A DNA stretch of 13,390 nucleotides from Akkermansia sp. (GTDB lineage: Bacteria > Verrucomicrobiota > Verrucomicrobiia > Verrucomicrobiales > Akkermansiaceae): the NCBI GenBank assembly GCA_020047775.1, contig JAIFNK010000212.1, positions 1 to 13,390 of the forward strand, given 5' to 3'. Numbering within the stretch: the stretch's first letter is position 1; each line of letters begins with the position of its first letter. Below the pieces are notes generated by a model that saw nothing but the letters and a program-made list of their open reading frames with translations, had not been told where the DNA came from and made no database searches. Shown piece by piece: positions 1 to 7,016 of this stretch. The translations under genes were made by a program, and so were the position numbers.

Positions 1-1279
1 TCACACAGCGGTCCTTGCCCAGCAAATTCAGCACGTCGCCGAGATCCGGGCCGTGGGCGCGGCCGGAGAGAGCGACGCGCAGCGGGAACATCAACTGCCC
101 GGGCTTGGCACCGGCCGCCGTTGCGGTTTCGGCGAGAGCGGCCTTCGCCGCATCCGCCGACCAGTCGGAGATGGCTTCGAAGGCAGTGGCCAGCGAACTC
201 AGTAGTCCGGCCGCAGCGGCGTTGCCACGGACTTTCGTAACGGCTTCATCGTCGTATTCGAAGTCATCTCTGAGCAGGAAATCCACGGCCGCCGGCACAT
301 CGCCGAACAGGCGGACCTTGTCCTTCACCGCCGCGATGACCGCCAGATAGTTTTCGGGAATTGGCAGGCCGGCTGCCTCGACGAATGATTTCGCGGCGGC
401 GGCGAAATCTTCGAGGCTCACGCCGAGAAGGTGCTGCTGGTTGACCCACTTGCATTTTTCCAAATCGAAGCGCCCCGGCGAGCGGTTGACGTTTTCCAGC
501 GAGAAGGCTTCGACCAACTCGGCGAGGGTGAAGATTTCCCGATCAGTCTTCGGATTCCAGCCTAGCAGCGCGATGAAGTTCACCACCGCCGCCGGGAGAA
601 ATCCCTGCCGCGGATAGTCGCCGACGGCGGCTCCGGCGTCGCGCTTGGACATCTTTGAGCCGTCCGGATTCAGGATCAGCGGGATGTGCGCATATTGCGG
701 AGCCTTGCCGCCGAACGCCTCTATCAGTTGCAAGTGCTTGGGCGTGTTCATCAGGTGGTCCTCCCCGCGGATGACGTGGGTGATCTCCATTTCCAAGTCG
801 TCCACCACGTTCACAAAGTGGAACACGTACGAGCCGTCCGAGCGCTTCACCACCATGTCCGGCGTGTTCGACTCGTCGCGGTAGTCGATGGTCACCTCGC
901 CGCAAACCAGGTCGTTCATGGTCACCGGCTTGCGCTCGAAGCGGAACCGCCACGCGCCGCCATCCTCGTAAACGCGGCCGGCCGCCACCAGTTTCGCGAA
1001 CCAGGCGTCGTAAATTTCCTTCCGCTCGCTTTGATAGTAGGGACCGAAATTCCCGCCTTTTTCCGGGCCTTCATCCCAGTCGAGGCCGAGCCAGTTCATG
1101 CCGTCGAAAATCGCCTGCCGCGCTTCCTCGGTGTTCCGCGCCTCGTCGGTGTCCTCCACGCGCAGCACGAAAACGCCGCCGTGTTTGCGGGCGAAAAGCC
1201 AGTTGAACAAAGCGGTGCGGGCCCCGCCGACATGCAGGTAGCCGGTGGGAGAAGGGGCGAAGCGGGTGCGAACGGTCAT
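1..1279 (-). CDS. gltX: Glutamyl-tRNA synthetase (3' end outside the window)
   Basis: This cytoplasmic enzyme charges tRNA(Glu) with glutamate using ATP. The gene starts at the ATG complementary to 1277-1279 and stays open for 426 codons to the left edge, so only roughly the last 10-40 residues should be missing. The class I synthetase signatures are clear. The HIGH-like motif is HVGG at residues 16-19, within FAPSPTGYLHVGGARTALFN, and the KMSKR loop is at 209-213. RGEDHLMNTPKH (171-182) and the following IPLIL also match the family. The C-terminal anticodon-binding part is present up to LNLLGKDR. The region around residues 100-130 is unusual: GRVYEDGGAWRFRF passes straight into the next conserved block, without the Cys-containing insert seen in many bacterial GluRS, so no zinc site is expected. 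It lies 57 bases downstream of the methyltransferase gene on the same strand and may share its transcript. GluRS is preferred over GlnRS because of the bacterial C-terminal architecture. Confidence 0.95.
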   Translation of the reverse strand, partial: MTVRTRFAPSPTGYLHVGGARTALFNWLFARKHGGVFVLRVEDTDEARNTEEARQAIFDGMNWLGLDWDEGPEKGGNFGPYYQSERKEIYDAWFAKLVAAGRVYEDGGAWRFRFERKPVTMNDLVCGEVTIDYRDESNTPDMVVKRSDGSYVFHFVNVVDDLEMEITHVIRGEDHLMNTPKHLQLIEAFGGKAPQYAHIPLILNPDGSKMSKRDAGAAVGDYPRQGFLPAAVVNFIALLGWNPKTDREIFTLAELVEAFSLENVNRSPGRFDLEKCKWVNQQHLLGVSLEDFAAAAKSFVEAAGLPIPENYLAVIAAVKDKVRLFGDVPAAVDFLLRDDFEYDDEAVTKVRGNAAAAGLLSSLATAFEAISDWSADAAKAALAETATAAGAKPGQLMFPLRVALSGRAHGPDLGDVLNLLGKDRCV

Positions 1280-1337
1280 GCGCGAGATGTAGGCAACGAG
1301 ACGGGCGGCGTCCAGAGAACATCGAAAGCGCACCCAA

Positions 1338-2780
1338 TCACCCGGCGAACATTCCCCGCGCGGCGAGTTGGCCGAGCCAGGTTTGCACATCAAGATTCGG
1401 ACCCATTGTTTTCGCCAAAACCACCAGATCCGCGACCGAGCGCGATCCGTCCATGGCCGCGGCGATCCGCTGCCACCTGTCATCAAGCTGGCAAGGCGCG
1501 TGATAGAGATCGACGATCGGCTGGCCTTTCCGCGCCGAGATCAACCGCAGCGGACCGAGATTCGGAAACGCGGGGATGGAGGGATCGAAGCGCACCGGCT
1601 CGTCCCGCAACAAGACCAGCCCCCGGCGGGCGGCATCCACCACCATCCGCGGCAGGCGGCGGCCCGGATCCAACAGGTCCGGCATTTGCCCGATCACCTC
1701 CCCGACCGGCACCGACTGGGTCGCCGACAGGGCCGAGAAAAACGCCACCGCGAGCGGATCCTCGAAGCGGGCCAGCTCCTTGCCCGCCTGATTCAGCAAT
1801 CGCGCCCCACCCGCCGTGCGCTCCAGAGCATGCGGGCTCCGGACCGAGAAATCGAGCACGCCGGCGGCGGTCACTTGCCCGCTCAAGGACGCATCGGCAC
1901 GGCACAACAACGACCGGCGGAACGTGCGGTTGGTCAGCACATCGATCGTCTGCTGCATGACCAGCGGATTCCCGGCAAGCGGCTTGAGAATTTCCGCGGC
2001 TTCGGGAGCCAGCGAGGGAGGAAAATCCTCCACCAGCTGGGACTCGCCAAGGTAGCGCAAGCCGGAGCGGCCGGCGTGGTCGGTGAAGTCGGAAAAGGTG
2101 CACGGTTCATTGACCGGACCAAAGTCATCGAAGGACAGCAAGGCACCGCCCTTTCCTAACATCTCGTGAAGAACCGTGGTGAGATGGCGGGCGTAGGGAG
2201 TGTGATTGCCCGCCGCCGTCGCAAGAAACGCGAGAATTTCCTCGGGATCCCCGCCGACGGACTGCGTCGCTGACAATTGGCTGGTCAGTCCGCCGAGGGT
2301 CTTGCGCAGCGACCAGCCCGGCAAGGTGTTATAACTGATCAACGCCACTCCGCGGGGGGAAAGTCTGGCAGCGCACAGGTCCAGCAGGGACTGCCGCACG
2401 TCCGCCGGCACCCAGGAATAGACTCCATGGGCGATGATGAAATCAAACAACTCCCCGTCGCCCGGCTCGTAGGTCCGCAAATCGGTCTCGACGAAACTGA
2501 CATTGCTCAAGCCCGCGAGCCGCGCTGTCTCACGGGCCTCGGCGATTGCCGAAGTCGAAAAATCAATGCCGACGAAATGGCTCTCCGGCCACCGGACAGC
2601 GAGTGGAAGCAGGTTGTGCCCCGCCGCGCAGCCGATTTCCAGAAACCGGGCGGCCGACGGAGCCGGGACGTCCAGTCCCGCAAGCCTCGCCGCCACCGCC
2701 GTCACCGCGGGATCGGTGGAGGGATGGCTCATCGCCTGATAGACGCGGGATTGGTAAAGGTCGAGAACGGGATCTGACAT
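1338..2780 (-). CDS. Class I SAM-dependent methyltransferase with regulatory domain (protein lysine methyltransferase-like)
   Basis: This is a 480-residue, probably soluble, SAM-dependent methyltransferase. The N-terminal Rossmann core is clear: motif I LEIGCAAGHN (47-56), the acidic end of strand 2 in FVGIDFS (69-75), VETDLRTYEPGD (97-108), and the motif IV-like stretch FIIAHGVYSWVP (114-125). The SYNTLPGW stretch (149-156) is typical of proteins that pair this core with a predicted methyltransferase regulatory domain (PF10119-like), here roughly residues 210-300. The last ~100 residues look like a winged-helix domain. The same layout is known from rickettsial protein lysine methyltransferases that modify outer membrane proteins, so protein lysine methylation is the best guess. 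The substrate cannot be read from the sequence. It lies between the potassium RCK gene (60-base gap) and gltX (57-base gap), all leftward, with no clear Shine-Dalgarno and no terminator in either gap. Neither neighbour suggests a substrate. Confidence 0.85.
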   Translation of the reverse strand: MSDPVLDLYQSRVYQAMSHPSTDPAVTAVAARLAGLDVPAPSAARFLEIGCAAGHNLLPLAVRWPESHFVGIDFSTSAIAEARETARLAGLSNVSFVETDLRTYEPGDGELFDFIIAHGVYSWVPADVRQSLLDLCAARLSPRGVALISYNTLPGWSLRKTLGGLTSQLSATQSVGGDPEEILAFLATAAGNHTPYARHLTTVLHEMLGKGGALLSFDDFGPVNEPCTFSDFTDHAGRSGLRYLGESQLVEDFPPSLAPEAAEILKPLAGNPLVMQQTIDVLTNRTFRRSLLCRADASLSGQVTAAGVLDFSVRSPHALERTAGGARLLNQAGKELARFEDPLAVAFFSALSATQSVPVGEVIGQMPDLLDPGRRLPRMVVDAARRGLVLLRDEPVRFDPSIPAFPNLGPLRLISARKGQPIVDLYHAPCQLDDRWQRIAAAMDGSRSVADLVVLAKTMGPNLDVQTWLGQLAARGMFAG

Positions 2781-2840
2781 CGGCGGAGTGGTATCGGGGA
2801 AGCGGGAATTTTCAGAACGACGGTTCGGTTAGGGCCGCGC

Positions 2841-3539
2841 TCACGCCTTTTCGCCATAGTCCCGCATCAGCCGGCGGATGTCCTTGGCCTGGCCGAAGAG
2901 AACCAGAATGTCGTCCTCCTCGAAATCACGCGTCGGCAGCGGGATGCCGAGCACCTTGTTGATCGGATGGCGGGTCGAGCTCAGTGGCGTCGCTCCCCTT
3001 CCCTTGGCGATGGTCACGAGGTTCAGGTCGTAGCGCCCGCGCAGATCGACCTGTTGCAGGGTGATGCCCACCAGCGGCCGCGGCACCAGGATCTGCGCGA
3101 TTTCGAAACCGCCGCCGAGCTCCAGGCTGTTGATGACATCCGGCGTCTTGAGCGAGCGGGCCAGCCAGGCGGCGGCCATCGCCTCCGGGATGAGCAGCTC
3201 GTCGATTTTCAACAGCTTGAGCAGCCGGCCGTGCAGCGGATTGATGATGCGGCTGATAATGCGCCGCGCGCCGAGCTGCTGGACGTTCGCGGCGATGGAG
3301 AGCGACGCTTCGAAGTTCTCACCGATCGCGAGGATCACCGCATCGCACTCGTCGATGGGGATTTCGTGGAAGGCGTTCAGGTCCGTGCAATCCGCCTGGA
3401 TGATGTATTCGACCTCGTCCTTGAGGGCGGCGATGTGGGCGGGGTTGTTGTCCACGGCGACGATTTCATGTCCGTCGCGGGTGAGCTGGCGGGTGAGGTG
3501 GGTGCCGAAACTTCCAAGGCCGATGATGCAGAATCTCAT
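2841..3539 (-). CDS. ktrA: Ktr/Trk potassium uptake regulatory subunit (RCK, NAD-binding)
   Basis: This 232-residue peripheral cytoplasmic protein gates the potassium-translocating subunit in response to nucleotide binding. It opens with a Rossmann fold, MRFCIIGLGSFGTHL, whose GxGxxG is at residues 7-12. The acidic residue at the end of strand 2 (D30 in VAVDNN) favours NAD(H) binding. DAVILAIGENFEAS (66-79) and RIINPLHGRLLKLL (97-110) continue the TrkA_N domain to about residue 120. A TrkA_C (ligand-binding RCK_C) domain covers about 145-230, ending DDILVLFGQAKDIRRL. One N/C domain pair makes it KtrA-type; E. coli TrkA is about twice this length with two pairs. The gene begins 12 bases after the stop of the membrane subunit gene, so the two form an operon and presumably one complex. 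No clear Shine-Dalgarno precedes the ATG, so translational coupling to the upstream gene is possible. Confidence 0.92.
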   Translation of the reverse strand: MRFCIIGLGSFGTHLTRQLTRDGHEIVAVDNNPAHIAALKDEVEYIIQADCTDLNAFHEIPIDECDAVILAIGENFEASLSIAANVQQLGARRIISRIINPLHGRLLKLLKIDELLIPEAMAAAWLARSLKTPDVINSLELGGGFEIAQILVPRPLVGITLQQVDLRGRYDLNLVTIAKGRGATPLSSTRHPINKVLGIPLPTRDFEEDDILVLFGQAKDIRRLMRDYGEKA

Positions 3540-3551
3540 GATAAACGGGGA

Positions 3552-5309
3552 TCAGGTGAGGAGGATGTCTTCAGTCGGTTTTCCGGACGCCGGGCGCTGG
3601 TCCGGCTTGATGAGGGTGGCCATGACTGTCAACAGGCCGATCCTGCCGACAAACATGTTCACAATCAACAAGGTCTTCGAGCCGTCGCTGAGTGTCGGCG
3701 TGAGGTCCAGCGACAGGCCGACGGTGGCGAACGCGCTGACCAGCTCGAACATCAGCTTGGTTTCCGAAACCTCGTTGCCAGCTTCGAGCAGTTCGAGGAT
3801 GACGAAATTGCCCACCAGCCAGAGGCCGGTTAGAAAAACCAGCCCCAGCGCGCGCGAGCCGGTGTCCTCGGGGATCTTGCGGTTGAAGAAGACCATGCCG
3901 CACCTGCCCAGGCGGAGCTGGTGCCACAACTGGGCCAGCCCGATGGCGACGACCGTGGTGCGCAAGCCGCCCGCAGTGCCGCCCGGCGACCCGCCGATGA
4001 TCATGAGCACGATCAACACCTGCGCGGTAAGCACGCTGATCTGGGACATGGGCACCGCATTGAATCCCGCCGTCCGAGCGGTGACGGAGTGGAAAAACGC
4101 GGTGATCACGCGGCTGCCGTTTTCCGGCCCGTTTCCAAGCAGGAATTCGGTGCCGAAGATCAGCACCGCCCCGATCACGATGAGAAGTGCGGTAACCACC
4201 AGCACCAGCCGGGTGTGAACCCGCAGCCGCCGGTGCGGTCCTTCCTTGAGACGCCAGCGCTTGAATTTCGCCACCGACCAAAACGAAACGTCCTCGATCA
4301 CCAGGGTTCCCAATCCGCCGAGCACGATCAGCACCATGATCATGATCTGCCAGACCCGGTTGGCGTGAATCACTTCGCTGGCCAGATTTTCCGGCAGTGT
4401 CGAGAAGCCGGCGTTGCAGAAAGCGGAAATGGAGTGGAACACCGAGTGGAACAAACGGGTCGATAGATCCGGGATGCCTTCCAGGCTGAAGAACAGGACC
4501 GCCGCGCCGATTCCCTCGGAGAGGAAGGTCATGACGACGATGAACTGCAGCGTCTCCGCCACCCGCGCGAGGCGGTTTTCCTGGATCATCTTTCCTAGCA
4601 GAAGCCGGTCATGCAGCGAAAGCCCCTCGAACAACACGACTGCGGCGAAGAACGTGAGCGTCATGATCCCGAGCCCGCCGACCTGGATCAGCAGCAGGAT
4701 GATTACCTGGCCGGTGGTGGAGAAGAACGTGGCCGGATTCTGCGTCGTCAGCCCGGTCACACAAACCGCGCTGGTGCTGGTGAAAGCGGCGTCCAGCCAC
4801 GAACAGGTCTGCCCGGGGACCGTGCACAGCGGCATCTTGAGCAACAACGCCCCGCCGAGGATGATGAGGAAAAACGAAACAATTAGAACCAGCCCGGGAT
4901 GGAACGCCCGCGCCGTGAAGCGGGTCTGATGGGAAATCATCAGCGACAAGCCGGAAACCAGCACCGCGATCAGGACCAACAGATGCGGCCCCATCGACCT
5001 TCCGCCGGAAGGCTGGAACAGCAACACCACCGACCCGATGAACACCACGACCGCCAGCACGATGCGGACAGTCAACCGGAACCGGTCATGCCGTTCATGC
5101 CGCCGGCTCCAGAAACTCCAGATCCGCTCCAATGAAAAAACGATGCCCGTCGTGACGGTGCATGCATGAAGCCAGCCGGTGATTTCCCCGATCCAGCCCA
5201 CCAGCGCCAGCAGGCAGACACCGGCGACCAGCGCGAACACCGGATGAAGCGACCGCCGGAAGGCACGCCATTTGGCGGAGTCCTCTTGTGCTTCTTCGGA
5301 ATCCTCCAT
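3552..5309 (-). CDS. ktrB: Ktr/Trk potassium uptake membrane subunit (TrkH/KtrB family)
   Basis: This inner-membrane ion channel subunit is of the superfamily of K+ transporters, 585 residues long. The family has four M1-P-M2 repeats, each with one selectivity-filter glycine. All four can be seen: SAVCVTGL (G186), SAFCNAGF (G301), TARTAGFN (G415) and SAFATVGL (G531). The gating loop between the third repeat's helices is visible as GGSPGGTAGG (439-448), and the end carries the usual MFVGRIGLLT (552-561). The N-terminus is longer than typical KtrB (about 450 residues). The first ~130 residues hold a charged cytoplasmic head and about four hydrophobic segments (around 22-45, 48-63, 81-99, 108-125) before the conserved core begins near HPGL (137). 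It is first in the leftward operon and is followed 12 bases later by its RCK partner. It probably imports K+ driven by Na+ or the membrane potential; ion coupling cannot be read here. Confidence 0.92.
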   Translation of the reverse strand: MEDSEEAQEDSAKWRAFRRSLHPVFALVAGVCLLALVGWIGEITGWLHACTVTTGIVFSLERIWSFWSRRHERHDRFRLTVRIVLAVVVFIGSVVLLFQPSGGRSMGPHLLVLIAVLVSGLSLMISHQTRFTARAFHPGLVLIVSFFLIILGGALLLKMPLCTVPGQTCSWLDAAFTSTSAVCVTGLTTQNPATFFSTTGQVIILLLIQVGGLGIMTLTFFAAVVLFEGLSLHDRLLLGKMIQENRLARVAETLQFIVVMTFLSEGIGAAVLFFSLEGIPDLSTRLFHSVFHSISAFCNAGFSTLPENLASEVIHANRVWQIMIMVLIVLGGLGTLVIEDVSFWSVAKFKRWRLKEGPHRRLRVHTRLVLVVTALLIVIGAVLIFGTEFLLGNGPENGSRVITAFFHSVTARTAGFNAVPMSQISVLTAQVLIVLMIIGGSPGGTAGGLRTTVVAIGLAQLWHQLRLGRCGMVFFNRKIPEDTGSRALGLVFLTGLWLVGNFVILELLEAGNEVSETKLMFELVSAFATVGLSLDLTPTLSDGSKTLLIVNMFVGRIGLLTVMATLIKPDQRPASGKPTEDILLT

Positions 5310-5318
5310 GATGCGCGG

Positions 5319-5349
5319 ATTCTAGTGCCATGCACCCTCCCTCTGGCAA
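5319..5349 (-). promoter_or_regulatory. Possible sigma70-like promoter of the potassium uptake operon
   Basis: Reading the minus strand, TTGCCA (5344-5349) and TAGAAT (5319-5324) each differ from the -35 and -10 consensus by one base, with a 19-base spacer. The -10 box ends only 9 bases before the ATG of the potassium channel gene. If used, transcription would begin almost at the start codon, giving a nearly leaderless mRNA. This would fit the absence of a well-placed Shine-Dalgarno (a GGAGGG lies about 30 bases upstream of the ATG, too far away). The spacer is longer than ideal, so this is only a candidate. Confidence 0.25.
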
Positions 5350-5485
5350 GGACACTTGTCAGGTGCCGGGCGAAATGCCGACACTCCGCCATGGCCACGC
5401 TTTCCGGATCTTCCGTCGAGGCCTCGCTGTGATTCGCCTTCGGACGGCAGGACCCGCGTTTCCGGCAGGGAAAACCGGCTAGTCG

Positions 5486-5692
5486 TTAGTTCCGCGGATT
5501 CCACCGGCCGTTGTTTGCGGTGGGGCCGCAGAAGCCGAATTGATCGGCCCCGTTGTCGCCGCCGTAGAAGTTGGTGGCGGATTTCCCGGACCGGATTTCC
5601 TCGGTGACATGGCCGTCGCACCAGGCGATGAGGGCGCGGCCGTTGAAGCGGAAATGCACGCCTAATTCGGGCAGAGTCGACGAAGAAATGAT
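5486..5692 (-). pseudogene. C-terminal remnant of a prepilin-like H-X9-DG family protein
   Basis: An open frame of 68 codons runs from just after an in-frame TGA (5693-5695) to a TAA at 5486-5488 and has no ATG. It contains FRFNGRALIAWCDGHVTEE, which matches the C-terminal block of the prepilin-type H-X9-DG proteins abundant in Planctomycetes and Verrucomicrobiota, usually seen as RHNGRANVAWxDGHVSE. It ends in an Asn/Gly-rich tail, GGDNGADQFGF...NNGRWNPRN. The expected His of H-X9-DG is Phe here, though another His stands three residues before it. The usual N-terminal methylation helix and the body of the protein are missing, so this is read as a decayed or truncated gene. The small Xre gene ends 26 bases upstream, so the break lies at about 5692-5718 and may mark an insertion edge. 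Between 5350 and 5485 I see no gene, only a 10-base palindrome (5417-5426). A GTG start at 5657-5659 could give a 57-residue peptide, but this is unlikely. Confidence 0.6.
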
Positions 5693-5718
5693 TCACGCCC
5701 ACTGGCTGCGACACACCC

Positions 5719-5928
5719 TCAATCCAGCAACCGCGTCCAGCTCACCGCCAGCGCCATCTTCAGCCGCGCCAGCACGTCGATCCCCGGATTCGCCGTACCC
5801 GCCTCAATGCGCTGAATGTAGCGCCGATCCACGTCCACCAGCTCGGCGAGCTTTTCCTGCGTCAATCCACGCACACCGCGCAAGCGGATCACGTTTTGAC
5901 CAAGGATAATCCGACGGTTTGTTTCCAA
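5719..5928 (-). CDS. Small Xre/Cro-family helix-turn-helix DNA-binding protein
   Basis: This 69-residue protein is one HTH_3 (Xre/Cro) domain and little else, so it is presumably a dimeric, cytoplasmic transcription regulator. After the first helix (LGQNVIRLRGVRG, 9-21), the helix-turn-helix is LTQEKLAELVDVDRRYIQRIE (22-42), including the TQEKLAE and YIQRIEAG consensus. Helices 4 and 5 follow in NPGIDVLARLKMALAVSW. The chosen start is TTG (complement of 5926-5928) with GAGG a few bases upstream; no in-frame ATG lies upstream before a stop. It is divergent from the RHS cassette, whose first gene starts 169 bases to the right, so it may control that cassette, itself, or both. Alternatively it is a leftover control gene of a lost element. 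There is no toxin or antitoxin partner next to it, although a 69-residue Xre protein could also be an orphan antitoxin. Confidence 0.8.
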   Translation of the reverse strand: METNRRIILGQNVIRLRGVRGLTQEKLAELVDVDRRYIQRIEAGTANPGIDVLARLKMALAVSWTRLLD

Positions 5929-5954
5929 GCCCTCAGGTTGGTGAAGATCACGTT
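5887..5954. repeat. Nine-base direct repeat around the start of the Xre gene
   Basis: GATCACGTT occurs at 5887-5895, inside the first codons of the Xre gene, and again at 5946-5954, upstream of it. Each copy is followed closely by TTGA (GATCACGTT-TTGA and GATCACGTT-GTTTGA). The copies are 59 bases apart and flank the start codon. Two similar sites in this position would suit an autoregulatory operator, but the repeat is short, is not palindromic, and could be chance. Confidence 0.3.
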
Positions 5955-6010
5955 GTTTGAGAGCGGTCCAATTGTCGCTTTTTTAGATTGCGATGGGAAC
6001 TTCACCCGTT

Positions 6011-6039
6011 CATGCTTGCGGCAAGCGTGGAATTTTTTT
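6011..6039 (+). terminator. Terminator-like hairpin with T tract in the leader of the RHS cassette
   Basis: CATGCTTG (6011-6018) pairs with CAAGCGTG (6022-6029) around a CGG loop. As RNA this is an 8-bp stem with one U-G wobble. It is followed by GAA and seven T residues (6033-6039), the look of an intrinsic terminator for rightward transcription. No plus-strand gene lies upstream, and the first cassette gene starts 58 bases further on. It may therefore be an insulator against read-through, a leader attenuator, or a relic of a lost gene. Confidence 0.45.
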
Positions 6040-6097
6040 GATTTATGACGTCAGCGATATCAAAACCGTCCACGCCCCTCAACAACCAGCCACCACC

Positions 6098-6997
6098 ATG
6101 AGACTCAATCGCTCCCTTCACGTATTTCTCATCGGAGCTGGTTTGTCCGACCTGATCGCTAAGGAATTCGTCTCGAAATGGGATGTTGAAATTCCTAGGC
6201 CCATCACCTATGGAACTCCGTCAGCGCCTCCCCCGCAGCCTGAGTCCATCGACTTCAAGGTTCTGAATTCCCGCACGAAGCGCATGAATGTGACGGAGGC
6301 TCCGGAAATGCCCGATCTTCCGCCCATCACCGGAACCATCAACGTGACGGTGCAAATTGTCGAAGATCCGAAACTTCCTGATCCCCCTCCACCGCTTCCC
6401 GTGCTGCCTCCTGACGATCCCGCCGTGATTGCCAGAATGGCGGAACTGAGAGAGAACCATCGCGGCACCGAACTGGTGTTTTTATCCGCGACAGTGTATG
6501 ACCACAATCGCACGCTCCTCCGAATTTATCCGAACGGACGGGTCGGCGACTCGGTCACAGCCTGGAGCAATGTTGATTTCCACCATTTCAGCGGCTTCTC
6601 CACCTATCGTGTGAAGGACGCGCAAGACGGCACGCTCTACGACTTCGGGCTGCTGATGGGGATCGGCGGCATCGATACGCGCCACTGGAAGGAAATTGCC
6701 AAAGCGCGGGGCATCGATTACAACGGCCCGGAAATCCCCAAAATTCCGGAAATGACTGACCTCGCCGTGGGGGGACCTTCCTTCGTCGTGATTGAGGGGG
6801 ACGCAAAGAGTCCGGCGATGGATATATTAGAGCAAATCCATGATCTTTACCGCAAGGAAGGCGCAAGAATGGAGGAGGCTTATCACGCCCGCGAAAAAGC
6901 CCGCGCTAAACGTAAAGCCTATCTGCTGGCGAATCCACCCAAGCCGGAGGACATCGTAATCAAGTTCTGGGAGCGCGATCCTTCGCACAGCAAATAA
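6098..6997 (+). CDS. Proline-rich protein of unknown function, first gene of the RHS cassette
   Basis: I do not recognise a named domain. From the ATG at 6098 the protein has 299 residues. The frame is open 35 codons further upstream (ATG at 5993), but that extension crosses the terminator-like hairpin and does not look like protein; MRLNRSLHVFLIGAGLS looks like a genuine N-terminus, with a short hydrophobic stretch at 7-20 that is a weak signal peptide or anchor. Residues 33-107 are rich in Pro and acidic residues (SAPPPQPES, PKLPDPPPPLPVLPPDDP) and are probably an extended linker. A compact domain follows from about 122: LVFLSATVYDHNRTLLRIYP, then TAWSNVDFHHFSGFSTY and YDFGLLMGIG. The end is a charged, probably helical segment (YRKEGARMEEAYHAREKARAKRKA, in part coiled-coil-like) closing with NPPKPEDIVIKFWE. 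The next gene starts 19 bases later, so it belongs to the same transcript as the RHS gene. A role as an accessory of RHS export or folding is inference from position only. Confidence 0.75.
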   Translation: MRLNRSLHVFLIGAGLSDLIAKEFVSKWDVEIPRPITYGTPSAPPPQPESIDFKVLNSRTKRMNVTEAPEMPDLPPITGTINVTVQIVEDPKLPDPPPPLPVLPPDDPAVIARMAELRENHRGTELVFLSATVYDHNRTLLRIYPNGRVGDSVTAWSNVDFHHFSGFSTYRVKDAQDGTLYDFGLLMGIGGIDTRHWKEIAKARGIDYNGPEIPKIPEMTDLAVGGPSFVVIEGDAKSPAMDILEQIHDLYRKEGARMEEAYHAREKARAKRKAYLLANPPKPEDIVIKFWERDPSHSK

Positions 6998-7016
6998 TGC
7001 CAATCCATAGCCGATC

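Noticed and set aside
686..1960. Long plus-strand open frame opposite gltX and the methyltransferase gene
   Set aside because: It is antisense to two clearly recognisable genes, its translation is low-complexity (Arg/Pro/Ala-rich) with no motif, and long antisense frames are expected in GC-rich coding DNA.
3061..4218. Long plus-strand open frame opposite the potassium uptake genes
   Set aside because: It spans the junction of two well-identified minus-strand genes and its translation shows no family features.
5417..5426. Ten-base perfect palindrome CGAGGCCTCG
   Set aside because: It is short, isolated, has no T tract or loop, and no link to a nearby start.
5322..5714. Minus-strand open frame of 130 codons between the Xre gene and the potassium channel gene
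   Set aside because: Its translation is Arg-rich and featureless, while another frame of the same strand carries the recognisable prepilin-like remnant.
5957..5987. Possible rightward promoter, TTGAGA with TTTAGA
   Set aside because: The spacer is 19 bases and the -10 box is poor; in an AT-richer stretch such matches arise by chance.
6046..6053. Eight-base palindrome TGACGTCA upstream of the cassette
   Set aside because: Only one copy is present, and it is too short to claim as an operator.
5993..6097. Upstream ATG extending the first cassette gene by 35 codons
   Set aside because: The extension covers the terminator-like hairpin and its T tract, and the ATG at 6098 gives a more natural N-terminus with a hydrophobic segment.
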